From positions 3,862,741 to 3,926,740 of the forward strand of contig NW_023503293.1 in the NCBI RefSeq assembly GCF_014529535.1: DNA of 64,000 nt. Reading direction: 5' to 3'. Source of the DNA: Bradysia coprophila. Taxonomy: Eukaryota > Arthropoda > Insecta > Diptera > Sciaridae. The notes beneath the pieces are model-generated. The model ran no database searches, was not told the origin of the DNA, and worked only from the letters and a program-made list of their open reading frames with translations. The position numbers and the translations under genes were made by a program. This document shows, in pieces, positions 35,545 to 48,136 of this stretch; position 1 is the stretch's first letter; each line of letters starts with the position of its first letter.

Positions 35545-38500
35545 CTATACGATGCGAGATTTTTTTGATGAGGGTGCACTTATTGAATCGTCCTCCTCTT
35601 CCTCATCTGAATCACCCTCGTAATCCGCAAGGTACTGGAAATAAATAAATGGCAAAATTTAGTCATGCGTTGAAACACCGCCAATTTAGAATATGATTTC
35701 TAGCCTGACACTATCAATACTCATGTCCACCCCATTCAACGTTTCTTTTTCACTGAACTGATACAAATTCTTAAAAAGCTTTAACTCATCTTCAGCGTTT
35801 TTCTCACACTGATACAAATCCTCTAAAAGCTTCGCCGACCAACTGTCTTGTTTACGATTTAAAAAAAAATTAATAACACTACCCCACAACGCTCGTTGCA
35901 ATGAAAGCCGTCTACCCTAATTAATCATCGCTTCCTGTTCTAACAGTAAATACAGTGAACGACATCTCAAATGTCTCACTGTCATTTTTTTCAGAGAATG
36001 TCATTGTGAATTTGCAATGACACAATAAAATTCTCAGAAAAATTTGACAGTGAGACATTTGAGATGTCGTTCACTGTAGATGAAAAAAGCGAAAAATCGA
36101 AAGCGATGTTAGTCCACTAATGACAATCACTTGATACTGCTAATTGGATGCAAACATTAAGAGAAACACTTTCAAAAATGATTTATCGTCGAACCGATTT
36201 AACATTAAGCTCCTCGTAGAATTCCCCCATTAAAAAAAAAATCACAAAAATCCAAGGCTATCTTCATCAACGAATCCACAATGTGGTAAAGAATTTGGTC
36301 TCTCATTTGGTATCAATGGTTCTCCTGGTTACTGGGTTTAAAATGACATCGGTTTGATAGAATTTATGTTCCTAATTTCTGTTAGAACAAATGATTCGTT
36401 GCACAATTCATAATATAAGTGACGGAGTCTAAGTATCTTGTTACCCGTGACGCCCAATGATCAGGTTTCAATCATTTTTCAGTGAACAAAACTAATACCA
36501 AAATCATGTCGCAAAATCATTTAGTTCCCTTCAAATAAATGATTTTCTGTGATCTGATTGTTGGTAAAACAATGAAACAACAAGATATTGTACAAATTTT
36601 AAACCAGACCACTGTCTATTTCCGTTTTGAACACTAATTTTCCCGAGAAACAGATGTACATCTCAACAGTTTTGTATGTCTCAACTCAGATCTTCTTTTC
36701 CACAAATATCGAAAAAGTTCGCATAATAACCAACATAACAACCAACAAGCCAATATAATGCACTCACCTTTTGCAACGAACCAGTTGTCATCTCAGGTGT
36801 GTCAATTATACGGGTTGTCACATCTTCCGTGTCTTCTGTTTTCAATGTGGGTTTGTCAATTGGATTGGTGCTATTGAGGCCAGTAACGTTCGTAGCGGTA
36901 GCTGGTTGTGCGGACTTTTGGTCCGGCGCGGATGCATCCGGTTGACGTGGCGGAGAATCGGCTGGATTAACAACAGGTGCACTGGAAACAGTGATTGTAG
37001 TCGAATGTGAATTAGTTGACGTTGGCGGTGACGAACTGTTAGGCTTCGATGGACCGTTCTTTTCAACTAAACAACGAAAAAATAAAGATTTTTCTTCATT
37101 AGAATCGATCGCTCGATTGGACAGAAATGACTCACTTTTCATCATACTATATGATTCAATTTCTGGCTTAGCTGCCGGTACGTCACTAAAATCATCTTCT
37201 TCGTTAAACCACATTTCCTCCTCCTCTTCCAATTGCCGCTGATCTCGTCGATATCTGATGTTCCGGATCATCGGTATGCTGGATCGGAATGAATCGGAAC
37301 TTTTATTGATTTTTTTTTAGCGATTGGGACGAATGAATGTAAAGTATGGTCGTTGATGCAACACTTACCTATCTAAAATCTTGTCGCGTTCTTTCAACAT
37401 TTCTTGATGTTGTTCGTATCTGGCTTTCAAATGCTTGAAAGTTTGAACGTATTCGATTTGGTCGAAAATTTTGGTAAAATTTTCGACAACGTATGTGCAA
37501 AGGCTTTTGATATCTTCACTTTTAATGAACTCAAAAAGGTCTAATATAGCAGAGTCGAGTAGATTATATCTGCCATTATTTCTAATTAATGCTTCAACAA
37601 CCGGTGCAAATAAATTACCTTTGACTATATGTCTGAAAGAGAAAAGGTCGGTTAGAGTCAGCTTCTAGGTAAACAAAAGTCAAATAGACCATTGTGTAGA
37701 TCGAGCCTTAGAAATGTATTTAAATCGCCTTGTGAGAGCGACAAGAGATACAAATGGATTAGTTCTTAGTCGCGGTGTCTAAAATTCTAAGCTTGGATGA
37801 AGTGTTCAGAGTTTTAACCTTATAGTCGACGTTCTGCGTAGAGAAATATACAACAGAAACCGCGTACAGACTAAAACCCCAACCCACTTACAGCTGCTGT
37901 CACGTTCTCTCACTAAACGATTTTGAATCCATTTTCCACGACCCTTGGAACTATTCAATTCAATGCACCACTTACCTATTATAAAATTCATCTTTCAGTG
38001 CAATAATTTTTCTCAATAGTCTAAGCGCGCCCAGCACAAGGAACGTGTGAGTACTTTTCATCAAAACAAGTATTCGTTTTAGAAGGTCCTTCTGCAGAAT
38101 GCAGTTCTTAATATGGTACGTATGATACTCTACACAAAACGATAACAGTTCTAATACCAGGCCTAGTAATTGAACAGTTTGATAGTCTTCTTTTTGCGGT
38201 TTATCATTTATTGTGTTTATCAGAAGTGGAGCTGAAAAGAAAACGAAAGAAACATATTACGAATCACATCGTGGTGACCACAAATTGTTGTTTATAAAAA
38301 AAAATAGAAACCAGTCGAGAACGTAGCAGATCGCTACAATGATAGCCACGTACGAGCCCGATTATGCCTAGTGCGTATAAATACATTTGCTTGCATATTT
38401 CGACACGCATACCAAGTGTGTCAATCCGGGTGCCTAGCCCGACGCGAATCATCCGAAAATGGAAATTCTCTTCCAGAAATAGACCATTTCTTATAACAGA

Positions 38501-41500
38501 CGCACTTTCTAATCACTGAACTCTATAACTTTGCCTCTTTTCCTTTACAAACCGATTATTTATCTGTCGAACCAGAAAATTGAAGCTAAATCTGGAAATT
38601 AGCTGAGTCTGAACAACGGTTCAGTTCCATCACTTCAGGAGTACAAGAGCTCCGGTTCATGATTTTGTGAAACGGTTTTCATCAAGTTTTTATTTTCTGA
38701 TCTCAACCATATCTATGGACCCTATTTACCCTAAGTCCTACCTCTTATCATCATAGGCAAACTCTCTATTTAAATATTTGCGACAAAAAAGACTGCTCAC
38801 AATAGTGGCGCAGCCAGTAAAAAGTCGATCTTTTCATATAAAAAAAAATAAAATTACAATAAATAAAAATCATCAATCTTCTTTTTCCCCAATGTTCCCA
38901 AAATGCAAGCGGCATTTCCACGTTGTATCGCGATTGAGATTCTTTGTAAAAGATAGTCTTTCGATTTAGCTTTTTCATTAAGGAACCCAATTTGTCTATG
39001 AATTTCTTCGTTTCTGGGCCCATACAACCTAGAGTCTCGAAGGCGAGTGGTGTTAGTAAATAATTTTGTTTTAGAGAAATATAATGGTTATGCTTATGTC
39101 TCTCAGCTTTGTCTGCGATTGTGCGAGCCATCTTTGAAGAATCATTAATATAAGAAGCAGCTAAAACACAGCGCTTCCGACAACCGAGCAAATTATCTAA
39201 ATATTAAACGAGAACGTAGGCAACAAGCATCACATTCATGCCATATTTTTTTAACAGATGTTAACTGTCGTCAACTGATTTAAAATTCCATCGATATTAT
39301 TGTTTCGGTAACGAAAAAGCAAAAGTCAATTCGTCGATAAAATTTTTCCATTCCAACTTATTCATCGAACATCGTTTGACATATAACACAAACGTTTGAG
39401 TGCGCCAACAATTCCTATTATTTCGGTTACAATTAAATTTCCTTTTTATCATTTAAATCATCAATTCGACTTGAAAGTACAATATTGCTCAGTGTAGTGA
39501 AAAAGGAACCCTTCTCAATCGATGCGTCATTTCAATGCGAACAACTGTTATGATGGGTCATTATACATACAGCATCAATTGTAGCTATGCGTTCAACGTG
39601 TAAAAAACTGACCAGGACAATATGAAAACGATTAAACATTTCAATGTTGATGAGAATGGGTCAAGACACCCCTTCAGAGAGACGGTAATATAGACATCAG
39701 GCTGGTGTTCCTTTCAAGTTGTGTGTGTTTTTGACGCAGCTGTTTTGTATGTTTTTCTGACTAAAGGTCTCTAAAACGTGAGACTGTTACATTGTACTTG
39801 CTGCATTGTTACGTTGTTAATGAGCACTTTGTCAATACAATTTCAATATTCCATTAGGCCGAAAACATGCGAGCAATGTTGCGTTGATGGGATCGACAAG
39901 TATGCTGCGTTTTCCATTGTTTAACCTGTGGTGAATATCAGATTACAATGGAAAACGCAGCATAATTGTCGATCCCATCAATGCAAAATTGCTCGTGTGT
40001 TTTCGGCTTCACTAACTGTGACAGTGATGTGAAAAATCCTGGTTGCTAAAAGCAAGTGGAAAGTTTTGGTGTGTGTTAAAGCTGTGCGTTTGTTAAAGGT
40101 CCACCATTGAAAGCGCCGTCAACCGTAAGCAATGACCACCGATAACACATTTACGAGAATGTTTTTTTTTTTGTGGAGATGATCTCGCCACTGTTCAGTA
40201 ATGAGCTTCCGTTACATAGAGAAACCGGTTAGAACATACGAGAGCAGTGTTCTGAATGTGGAGAAGGTCACGTATGAAAATTGAACGCGATTCAGACAAG
40301 TAAGATCTGGTTTAGTGACTAAGAGTGAACGTTGTACAGATAATGTTTGTAATCGTTTTATTGCGTTAATTTGTATAATTAGGTTAGTACAGTCAGGGTT
40401 AAAAGAAGCTAAGACTGACGTAACAGATCATCCATAAATCCCGACCTCGTCGACCTACTTATTTTGTGGTTGACACACATTTATCGATCTCCAACAATTA
40501 CCAGACGAAACAAAAACATTTCAAAAAATTGACATCCGCCCATACTGTTAGACAACAGTTTTTAATATGACGGACTTTAGCTGGTGTTATTTCTAGGATT
40601 CCCAGACTGTCTTAGAAAACCCCCGCTGAACAACGTAAGATATTTCTATTGAAAATTACAAAATGTGAATTGTCACTAAAGGTGCAAAATCCCGCACATC
40701 TAAATTGCCGTTGAATTCAATTTACTTCAAGTATGCTTAAATAATCAACTAATTGAGATAACGATGTGATGATTTGATTATACGTATTATTTCATACTAC
40801 TTTCGTAGACCCAATCTTCTGGTGTTGAAGAGTATAAGATTAGTCAATACAACGAATCTTTTGCTCGACAATGTTTGTTTCTTTCTTCAAGCTGGCGATC
40901 GCGTATGAGAGGATCAAGGCCCTAGTTATTTTATTGGTTTCGATCAGCCGGGATGTGTATTTTGGAATTGCAAATAGACTTTAGACTTGGCGCTACGATG
41001 GACGAAATTTAAACAAGTTCCATTATCGATGTGGAGACGAACCTGAGCCACTTTAAGAGTTTGCTGTCATAAAAATAATTCCAGACTCGAATACTACATC
41101 CATCTTCCGTATACCGATTCGTTCCCTTTAGCGAATACGACGGTCATTATTACAAGAAATGAAACCGTGATTCGCGAGATGTAAAGCATCGAAATGACAA
41201 TAGTTTTCCCTGTCAGTCTTTATGATACCCGACTCTAATAGAAGAAAATGGTGCAGAAATGTGTTTCTTAGGATCGAAAGAAACTTAATTGTCTTGGCTT
41301 AACACTTAAACCTAGGCATTGGGCTCGTAAAGATTTTAAATTTTCTATTCCGTCAGCCAATTAATCCGTCAGCTGACGGAATTAACTTCTATGTAATAAA
41401 AACGAGGAAAAGAAGCAATTCACTCACCTATTAGCGTTTGGATGCTATGTTTATAAAAGAAGTTCAGGAAGTCCGTTTTGCCGGTTATCATATTCTCTGG

Positions 41501-43097
41501 ATCAAGTAAAATTCGTATGACGCCCATAATCTGAAAAGCACATCCGAGTTCCGGTTCTGAATCGGCCAACATTTGTTCAATAGCTATGTTTATCAACATT
41601 TGATCCTGCGAACGGAAAATGCAGAAATTTTGATTGTCCGTTCGGTAAAGTGTTCGGTGCGAAAAGAAATGAGAAAAACGCGAGGCAAACTGCTCCATCC
41701 CCCATCTCAATTCAAACTAACCTCAATTGTCTTGTGCACCTGTTGCAACGTATAATTTCGAATTATACATGGTGAATATTCAACGATTGCAGTGAGAATA
41801 TCAATTGAAGCCGATTTCGTCTTTTGATCCTTCATGACCAATGTGATTTCCAATGCAGGCAACACTCCCAGATACGTCAATGTTCGATAAAATGCATCCT
41901 TTCCTTGCGGCTGCAGATTCTGTGCATAGTTGCAGAATTCCTTCAGGAACAGCACGATGTCACGTCGCTTGTCCTCCTCCGTATTCGGGTCGGTCAGCAA
42001 CGCGAACAGGTCGACGAGAAACTGTTCGTCCTCCTGTATCAGCGTGACGATTTCAACCTTGTTGAAGAAAATGAAGCTCGACAATGTGTTGGGTAGAATG
42101 TCTTCGGCGAACACAGACGGTGTCGGCAGAATGATGTCTTGAATGTATTGCACACGGTATGTTTGATGGATTTTAGCGAGTAGATCTTGGTTTTTGATTG
42201 GGATGGCTTCGCGAAACTTAACCAATTGTTTAAGGTACTGCCGATGCTTCTTCGGTGGATCCACGCACGTCTCGTATTCCAAACAACCGACCACATCGAA
42301 TATCGTATCTTCAGCGAACATTATTTCGAACAGGGCATTCTTGTTGAGAAGGAAAATATTTTTGAATATTTCGTACAAATTATGCAGTCCCTCGTTGTTC
42401 TCCAGGTCTTCGCACACATGAAACAGGCCCAGCAGCTTTTTGATATAGTTGTCCGATTCCAGTGCCATTGCAAGTTTCTCCTTTCGCAGTGGTGTAGTCA
42501 AACCGCTTGCTATTGCCTCCGATATATCTTCCAATCGGGACAGTTCGCAAGGCGGCAACTCAATGGGCGGCGCCGAATCGGACATTTCTTCGAAACGTTC
42601 ATCTTCCGACTCTTCAACGATGTCTTGCGTTATATCCACCGACGGATCTTTGCCTTGAACCTTTTCAATAGCAAAAGAACAAAAATGTCATTTTACAGTC
42701 ATCGAAGCAACCGCGAGCAACCAACACTTACATGACAAATTTTCTCCCAGATCTCATCACAACCAGCCTTCTCCTGGAAACTCAATGCCAAATCAAAATT
42801 GTCACCTTCCGACCAGACAATCAGTGTGTCTTGCTGCTTTTGATAGGCTGTGTCCGGTTGAATTTTACTTTCCAGTAGTAGCGATCCGTCAGCCTCAGCC
42901 CGCACCAGCAATGATATACCTGCACAATTTTCCTCATCTAAACCATTTCGATTAACAAAAATTTGGCCATTTTTACAACGCTTACCTTTGAGTCGTTCAA
43001 CGTAATTCGATGATACATGACCAGTACCACGATCGTCCCATTGCCGGTCTGCATTCAATGCATATAGCTTCACTCGTCTACGTGTGTCCGTAGTCAT
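35545..43097 (-). CDS. flfl: Serine/threonine-protein phosphatase 4 regulatory subunit 3 (falafel)
   Basis: PP4R3 targets the PP4 catalytic subunit to substrates in centromere, DNA-damage and neuroblast-division pathways. Nine coding exons join in phase: 43097-42986, 42919-42732, 42660-41722, 41605-41428, 38231-37976, 37632-37369, 37278-37136, 37066-36768 and 35634-35545. The product is 822 aa, near the family's 820-970. The N-terminal EVH1/WH1-like domain covers about residues 1-105 ([20 protein letters not shown] to [16 protein letters not shown]). The SMK-1 and Arm-repeat core follows, with [30 protein letters not shown] and [20 protein letters not shown]. After [17 protein letters not shown] comes an acidic, then Ser/Thr/Pro-rich tail and the terminal [13 protein letters not shown]. 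Intron 4 (41427-38232) is 3.2 kb and holds a LINE tail and a hairpin; intron 8 (36767-35635) holds a mariner-type MITE. An extra small exon in intron 8 cannot be excluded. Confidence 0.95.
35953..36076. mobile_element. Tc1/mariner-type MITE with TA flanks, in a falafel intron
   Basis: CAGTGAACGACATCTCAAAT, then GTCTCACTGTCA, is the left arm; the right arm is its exact inverse. TA flanks both ends (35951-35952 and 36077-36078). The interior also pairs over TTCTCAGA/TCAGAGAA. It is 124 bp and non-coding. CAGTG-starting termini with TA suit Tc1/mariner. Confidence 0.8.
38766..39191 (-). pseudogene. LINE-like reverse-transcriptase C-terminal tail, frame-disrupted
   Basis: The frame reads [20 protein letters not shown] and [15 protein letters not shown], closely matching the plus-strand copy at 45867-46235. 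After GSLMKK the frame is lost relative to that copy through a deletion plus shift; the rest ([20 protein letters not shown]) continues in another frame. The ending resembles C-terminal tails of non-LTR retrotransposon polyproteins; the clade is uncertain. The shared 3' flank includes GGCTGCGCCA. It sits in falafel intron 4 in the same orientation as the gene. Confidence 0.6.
39858..40007. mobile_element. 150-bp hairpin MITE in falafel intron 4
   Basis: The left arm GCCGAAAACATGCGAGCAAT, GATGGGATCGACAA and CTGCGTTTTCCATTG pairs with CAATGGAAAACGCAGCATAA, TTGTCGATCCCATC and GTTTTCGGC. The loop is about 25 bp. No clear duplication flanks it. Confidence 0.7.
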
Positions 43098-44352
43098 ATT
43101 TGTTTAAAAAATAGTTCCGTTGGTCGGTGTTGTCGTTGGTTCTTCGTTTGTGGGTTAAATTTTCTTAGCAATTTTTCAATGATTTCCACACAGGTAATTT
43201 GGTCTAAGAAAATTAAAAACGGATAGTCACATGTAGCGCCTATGTTCATTAGCAATGCCTTGTTGTGAGCATCTTTACGATGAAAACAGATTCAGCGACT
43301 GTAAAATAATAAAGATTCTGAATGAGCGACGTTTGTGTACGGAAATGTAATACTACGATCACGATCACAGTACAGATTACATTCAGTTTCGTTAACCCAT
43401 TTAAAAATGTTTCGGAAAGACGGATTCATATCAAATTGAAAACAGATCGGATGCAAAATGCTTTGTGATTTGTTGTTCACTGTTCTCTCGTGTCATGTCA
43501 TCACATTTTCATTTTACTTTCATCCTCAAAATAAATTACTTTTAGAGCAAATTTACGTTGAACCTGTCATGTGATCGAATAAAATGCTGCAGCAACTATC
43601 GACAACGAAATGAAACAGATCTTTTCGGGATTTAACTTCCCTTTGGCACTTCATGTTTGTCTTAAACATAAATGAAACGTCCCTTTAGAAAACGTTTAAC
43701 AATTTCATGTCGATGATTGCCGAAGCACGTCAAACGATTTTAATAATTATTGTAATTAAACGAAATAAACAAAATTTTAAATTTGAACGTGAAAATCTAA
43801 ATCCATTTGGAAATCAACAATACGAACCGTCAAAATAAAAATTACGGAAAAAAAATGTAAATTAAACCCGCGTCGTCACATAATGTATCAAAATAGATAA
43901 GCCGAGAGCCGAGAACAAAACCTTCTGGTCGTGTGTATCGTAGAGCACATATAAACTGAATTAAAATTTAAAAAATGTAATCACAACAATCGAGTTAACG
44001 CGACAAAACTGTCGATTTGTTTATGAAAAATTGGCGTACCTTGTTCGCAGATGTTGAATTTGGTTGAATATCCAAAACGTTGCCGACTAATTCTATAATT
44101 TGCAAAATTAATTTTGGCTGCTCATCCGAAAGCGATCCCGTTCAGTTTTTCGTGCGTCGAACAAATCACTTCACCAACAAAATTTATACTAAAACGTTGT
44201 ATACCGTCGCCTGATCGACGTTTTGTTTGTAATTTTTTTTTGAAATGTCGATCAATTATCCGGAAAAATGATATTATATTATGGATTATTCGGAGAATAT
44301 CACCGCCATTTTACTTAGCATAAACTGCAATAAAAAAACAGAACGCTCAGGC

Positions 44353-44980
44353 GTGTGACACTTCGAACGCAATTATTATTGGTGTACCGACTAGCAGATT
44401 TTTTCGTTTTTGTTAGGTTGAAATTTCATATACAGACTGTACAATACCGGTAATACCTTTCAGATCATTACCGACAATACCACAAATATTTTCGAACTGG
44501 TGGCGGATGGTAACATTTCAGTTTACAGTGCTATAATTAACACCGAATATGCTGCTTCTTTTTCAATTAAATTAATTCAAATCTGATTCTTTTTGTAAAA
44601 AAAAACTTTGGAACTAGTAGAATAATTTCCACGATCTGGAATTTTGAGAACCTACTGGAAACCTAGTCAAGTAAATTGGGACACATTTTAAATGCAAATA
44701 TAATCGCTTTTTGGAATATAACTGGAAATTCCGGATCGTAGAAATGATTCTATTTGTTTTAGATTTTTTTTTCACAAATTTAACCAGAAATTAGTTAATT
44801 TGGTTGGAAAATAGCGATTAACGAGTATTATCTGGTAGACCAGCTGGTAATTGGTCATCTGAATTGTATTGGTAATTTACGTGGTTATAACCAGTGTCTG
44901 CAAGTAAATTCAACTTGACAAAACAAAAATAAAAACTGCATTTTATTGGTTTTATTGCAGTTCGTTCAAGCATAAGATGT
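44353..44980. repeat. Dispersed repeat family, copy B (uninterrupted)
   Basis: Starting at GTGTGACACTTCGAACGCAA, this parallels copy A (14474-15440) through GTTAGGTTGAA, AATACCGGTAATACC, GACAATACCACAA, GTAGAATAATT, GATCTGGAATTTTGA, TTTTAAATGCAAATATAA and TCCGGATCGTAGAA. It lacks the two insertions seen in copy A, so it serves as the empty-site reference. No coding frame is seen; ends are approximate. Confidence 0.65.
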
Positions 44981-45540
44981 CAGGAACGATGGAAAATGTG
45001 AAATGAAACAGTTGAAAAACATTTTCCGTGATTTTCGAAAATTATGCAAATATGCTTGTGTTGAATATAGATGGCGTGGTAATTTATTTGAAATCTGAAC
45101 AACTCAACTAACTCAACTGAGTCTTCGCATGATAGACTTATGAGGTGCTATAGATAGAGGTAGACTACCTAGAGGAATAGACCGATGCAAAGAGAGGTAT
45201 TTTCGTAAAGATGTATGCGTATGCGTGTGTGCCGATGTACGGCAAAAATAATATGCGTGTGTCTCATTCTTTTCCATTGTGTTACATGGAAATTTAAACA
45301 ATACCGTACAGCGACAAAAATTAAATATACAGCGGAACTGAGCGAATACTCTCTTTCAATCTATTATAACCCGAGATTAATTGAAAAATTATATCACACA
45401 CACCACTAACCACGAAAACGTCAAATTTGCTTAACTTTTGACGTTATGAGTCCCTTTTAACTGTCTGTACACGTTCTGTCACACACAAATATATGATTTT
45501 TAATTTTAATTTGTCAGTTTGTTCTATTGATATGGCCCTT

Positions 45541-45714
45541 TGTAGATTCACATAGCAATGCGAGTTTGACATAAAATTCTTTTGTTCTGAGGCCTAGACT
45601 AAAAAAAATGCAATCATCAAAATTGCGTAACTTTTGCAAGTTTGAAGTTTTAAAACATTGGAAAAGACCAGAAAACAAAAGAATTTTATGTCAAACTCGC
45701 GTTGCTGTATCTAC
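45541..45714. mobile_element. Imperfect hairpin, 174 bp
   Basis: TGTAGATTCACATAGCAATG, CGAGTTTGACATAAAATTCT and TTTGTT pair with AACAAAAGAATTTTATGTCA, AACTCGCGTTGCTGTATCTA and CA. Its inner motif resembles that of the smaller hairpin at 6312. Confidence 0.6.
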
Positions 45715-45866
45715 AGTTAGCAGTCTTACCTCCAAAATAGATCATCTTCAAGATACGGTGCTTTCACACGTAGCCCACGTAGCCTCACTTAAGTTTCGTT
45801 AAATGTTTCGTTCATACATTCATTTGTATGAGATTTTTTTAACGTGAATGGCATTTCTTATCGTCG

Positions 45867-46235
45867 ATGGCATTTCAAACGGCCGTGTGGGATGTTACCG
45901 TCCGGGATACCATGACTGCGTCATACATTAATGATTCATCAAAGAAAGCACGCTCCATTGCTGTAAAAGCAGAGAGACACAAGCATAACCATTACGTTTC
46001 TTTGAAACAAAACTATTTGCTAACCCCACTTGCTTTCGAGACTTTAGGTTGCATGGGTCCGGAAACAAGGAAATTTATTGATAAATTGGGCTCATTAATG
46101 AAAAAGGCAACAGGTGAGGTAAAATCGAAAGAATACCTTCTGCAAAGAATTTCGATCGCAATTCAACGTGGTAACGCTGCTTGTATTTTGGGAACATTAG
46201 GGAAGAGGAAGATCGATGATATTTATTTACTGTAG
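45867..46235 (+). pseudogene. LINE-like reverse-transcriptase C-terminal tail (fragment)
   Basis: About 120 codons read [36 protein letters not shown] and [20 protein letters not shown] before TAG. This matches the tail at 38766-39191 and the C-terminal ends of non-LTR retrotransposon polyproteins as I remember them. Only the tail is present; no reverse-transcriptase catalytic motif lies upstream, so it is a 5'-truncated copy. A short inverted pair (AAATAGATCATCTTCAAG at 45735-45752, inverse at 46321-46339) brackets it. Confidence 0.6.
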
Positions 46236-46785
46236 TTTTTAATTTTTGAGAAAAGATCGATTTTTTACCGGCTGCGCCATAATTGTAAGCAGCGTTTTTT
46301 GTCGCATTTAAAATAAAAGCCTTGAAGATGATCTATTAAAATTCTTCGGAGCTACTAACGGCATTTGTGTTGCAATTTTTGTAAGAAAAACGATTTATTG
46401 CAAAGTCAAACTTTTGCGTATCAAAACTGCAAGATTCCTTGAAAGAAACAAGTATCAAAAAAAGATATTTTTGAAATTGAAACGTCAGGTTCGAAATCAG
46501 GTTTTTTTTAAGTCAAAATTCGACGGTTTAGGTCCTATTTTGTAGAATCCAAATGTTATTTCTTGGGTTATTTACAGGAAGCTCACGCTATTTTTGCACG
46601 GTTCGTTAACTTCAGCTTGACCATACCTCCAGTCACAACCAGTATATAGCTGAAAACTTTTATCAGGTCACAGGTCAGGTTACTGTTGAACTCGCTAAAG
46701 ACAATGAAAATGTGGGAAAGTAGCACGCTGATAAGTTAATTCGGAATAAATCTAATAGTAGAGATGATCCTATACGTAAACTGGC

Positions 46786-47199
46786 TTAAGAGGCACCGGC
46801 ACTTAGCTAAAATTGTAGCATACATTTGTGTGCCTCATATTTTATTTTTGATGATATCTTTTCTTCAGAATCCTTTTTGAAAAATGTACGACCGCAATTC
46901 CGACCACGAATCTATTAGCTTTAAATAAAAATTAATTTTGGTTGTAGCCGTTTGATCAGCTCTGGGAAAAGTGAGCAGTTTAATGAAATTTTCATAAACT
47001 GCTCATTGTTCTCAGAGCTGGTCAAATTGCTGCAACCAAATCTATTTTCTGTTGAAAGCTAAGACATTCGTTGTCGGAATTGCGGTCGTACATTTTTGAA
47101 AAAGGATTCTGGTGAAGATATCATCAAAAGTAAACTAAAATCCAGTATTTAAAAATCGCCCTGATGTATGCTTTTCGGTAAAGTACCGGTGCCTCTTAA
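46786..47199. mobile_element. TTAA-flanked MITE, GAGGCACCGG family
   Basis: The ends are TTAAGAGGCACCGGCACTTA and, inverted, TTAAGAGGCACCGGTACTTT. Arms share CGACCGCAATT or its inverse, GAATCCTTTTT and CAGAGCTG. TTAA at each end suits piggyBac-type or Kolobok-type insertion. Confidence 0.7.
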
Positions 47200-47412
47200 T
47201 AGCAGTTTATTTCATTAAACTGCTCACTTTTCTCAGAGCTGATCAAACGACTACAACCAAAACTAATTTTTATTTAAAGCTAATAGATTCGTGGTCAGAA
47301 TTGCGGTCATACATTTTTCAAAAAGGATTCTGATGAAAAGATATTAACAAAAATGAAATACGAAACACGCAAATGTAGGCTACAATTTTAGCTAAGTGAC
47401 GGTGCCTCTTAA
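47200..47412. mobile_element. Extra inverted half-copy of the GAGGCACCGG family
   Basis: This segment is the inverse of the left arm of the neighbour: it runs from AACTGCTCACTTTTCTCAGA through TTTATTTAAAGCTAATAGAT to GCCTCTTAA. It therefore forms a third arm attached to the 46786-47199 element, perhaps a rearranged second insertion. Confidence 0.55.
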
Positions 47413-47805
47413 TTAAGAGGGCAGACTAGGTGTGAAGTAGGCTGTAATTGAAAAATTGGTTTTAAAATTAATGTAGACCATTTAATGAAAATCTGTTCCA
47501 GCAATTAGATGAGCAATATGTTTATCTATCTCTAAAAAACGAAAAACGATTTACAATAAGCAACAGTTGGAAGAAAACCGATTTCCAAAATATGAACGTC
47601 GCTTAAAGTTAGGCTATGCAATATTTTTTTGGAAATCGGTTTTCTTCCAACTGTTGCTTATTGTAAATCGTTTTTCATTTTTTAGAGATAGATAAACATA
47701 TTGCTCATCTAATTGCTGGAACAGATTTTCATTAAATGGTCTACATTAATTTTAAAACCAATTTTTCAATATATAGCCTACTTCACACCTAGTCTGCCCT
47801 CTTAA
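47413..47805. mobile_element. 393-bp foldback element with TTAA ends
   Basis: The ends are TTAAGAGGGCAGACTAGGTG and its inverse. Arms of about 175 bp are almost exact inverses, including GGAAGAAAACCGATTTCCAA and AGCAATTAGATGAGCAATAT. The loop is about 40 bp. It abuts the previous element, giving TTAATTAA at 47409-47416. Confidence 0.8.
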
Positions 47806-48136
47806 AGACAACTATTTAGAAAATCTTCATTCCTCTTGTTCCATTTGTTGATATTCATAACTCCAAAGTTTACCAACAGAGGTCTATAGACGTCTTATCG
47901 AAAATATTTTCAATGAAATGAGTGAAATGGATTTGGATTGTCGTCATCGTCATTGGCTGCGGCTCCCAATTTTCGAAAAAAAAAAATACTCACATTGTTT
48001 TGACGTAGGGACCGTAGGGATGACTAATACACACACGCATACACATTCACTGTATTTATAAATATTTGAGTTTGTTGTCATTTGACAATTTTTCTACTTT
48101 CAATTTAAATTTAGTTAATGCACGAATTGAACAACA

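Larger units (their letters stand above)
43098..48136. other. Five-kilobase repeat-rich intergenic region between falafel and PIG-H
   Basis: The left part presumably carries the falafel promoter and 5' leader. A plausible acceptor lies near 43205 (minus) and a possible donor near 44040 (minus). It also contains dispersed-repeat copy B, a hairpin, a LINE tail and a cluster of TTAA-flanked elements, all listed separately. The remainder shows no coding exon. Confidence 0.6.

Noticed and set aside
35686-35901. 71-codon minus-strand frame in the last falafel intron
   Set aside because: It lacks an ATG start and a fitting acceptor and does not resemble PP4R3; retained only as possible chance.
42187-42735. 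182-codon plus-strand frame
   Set aside because: Antisense to falafel exon 3, which is strongly conserved.
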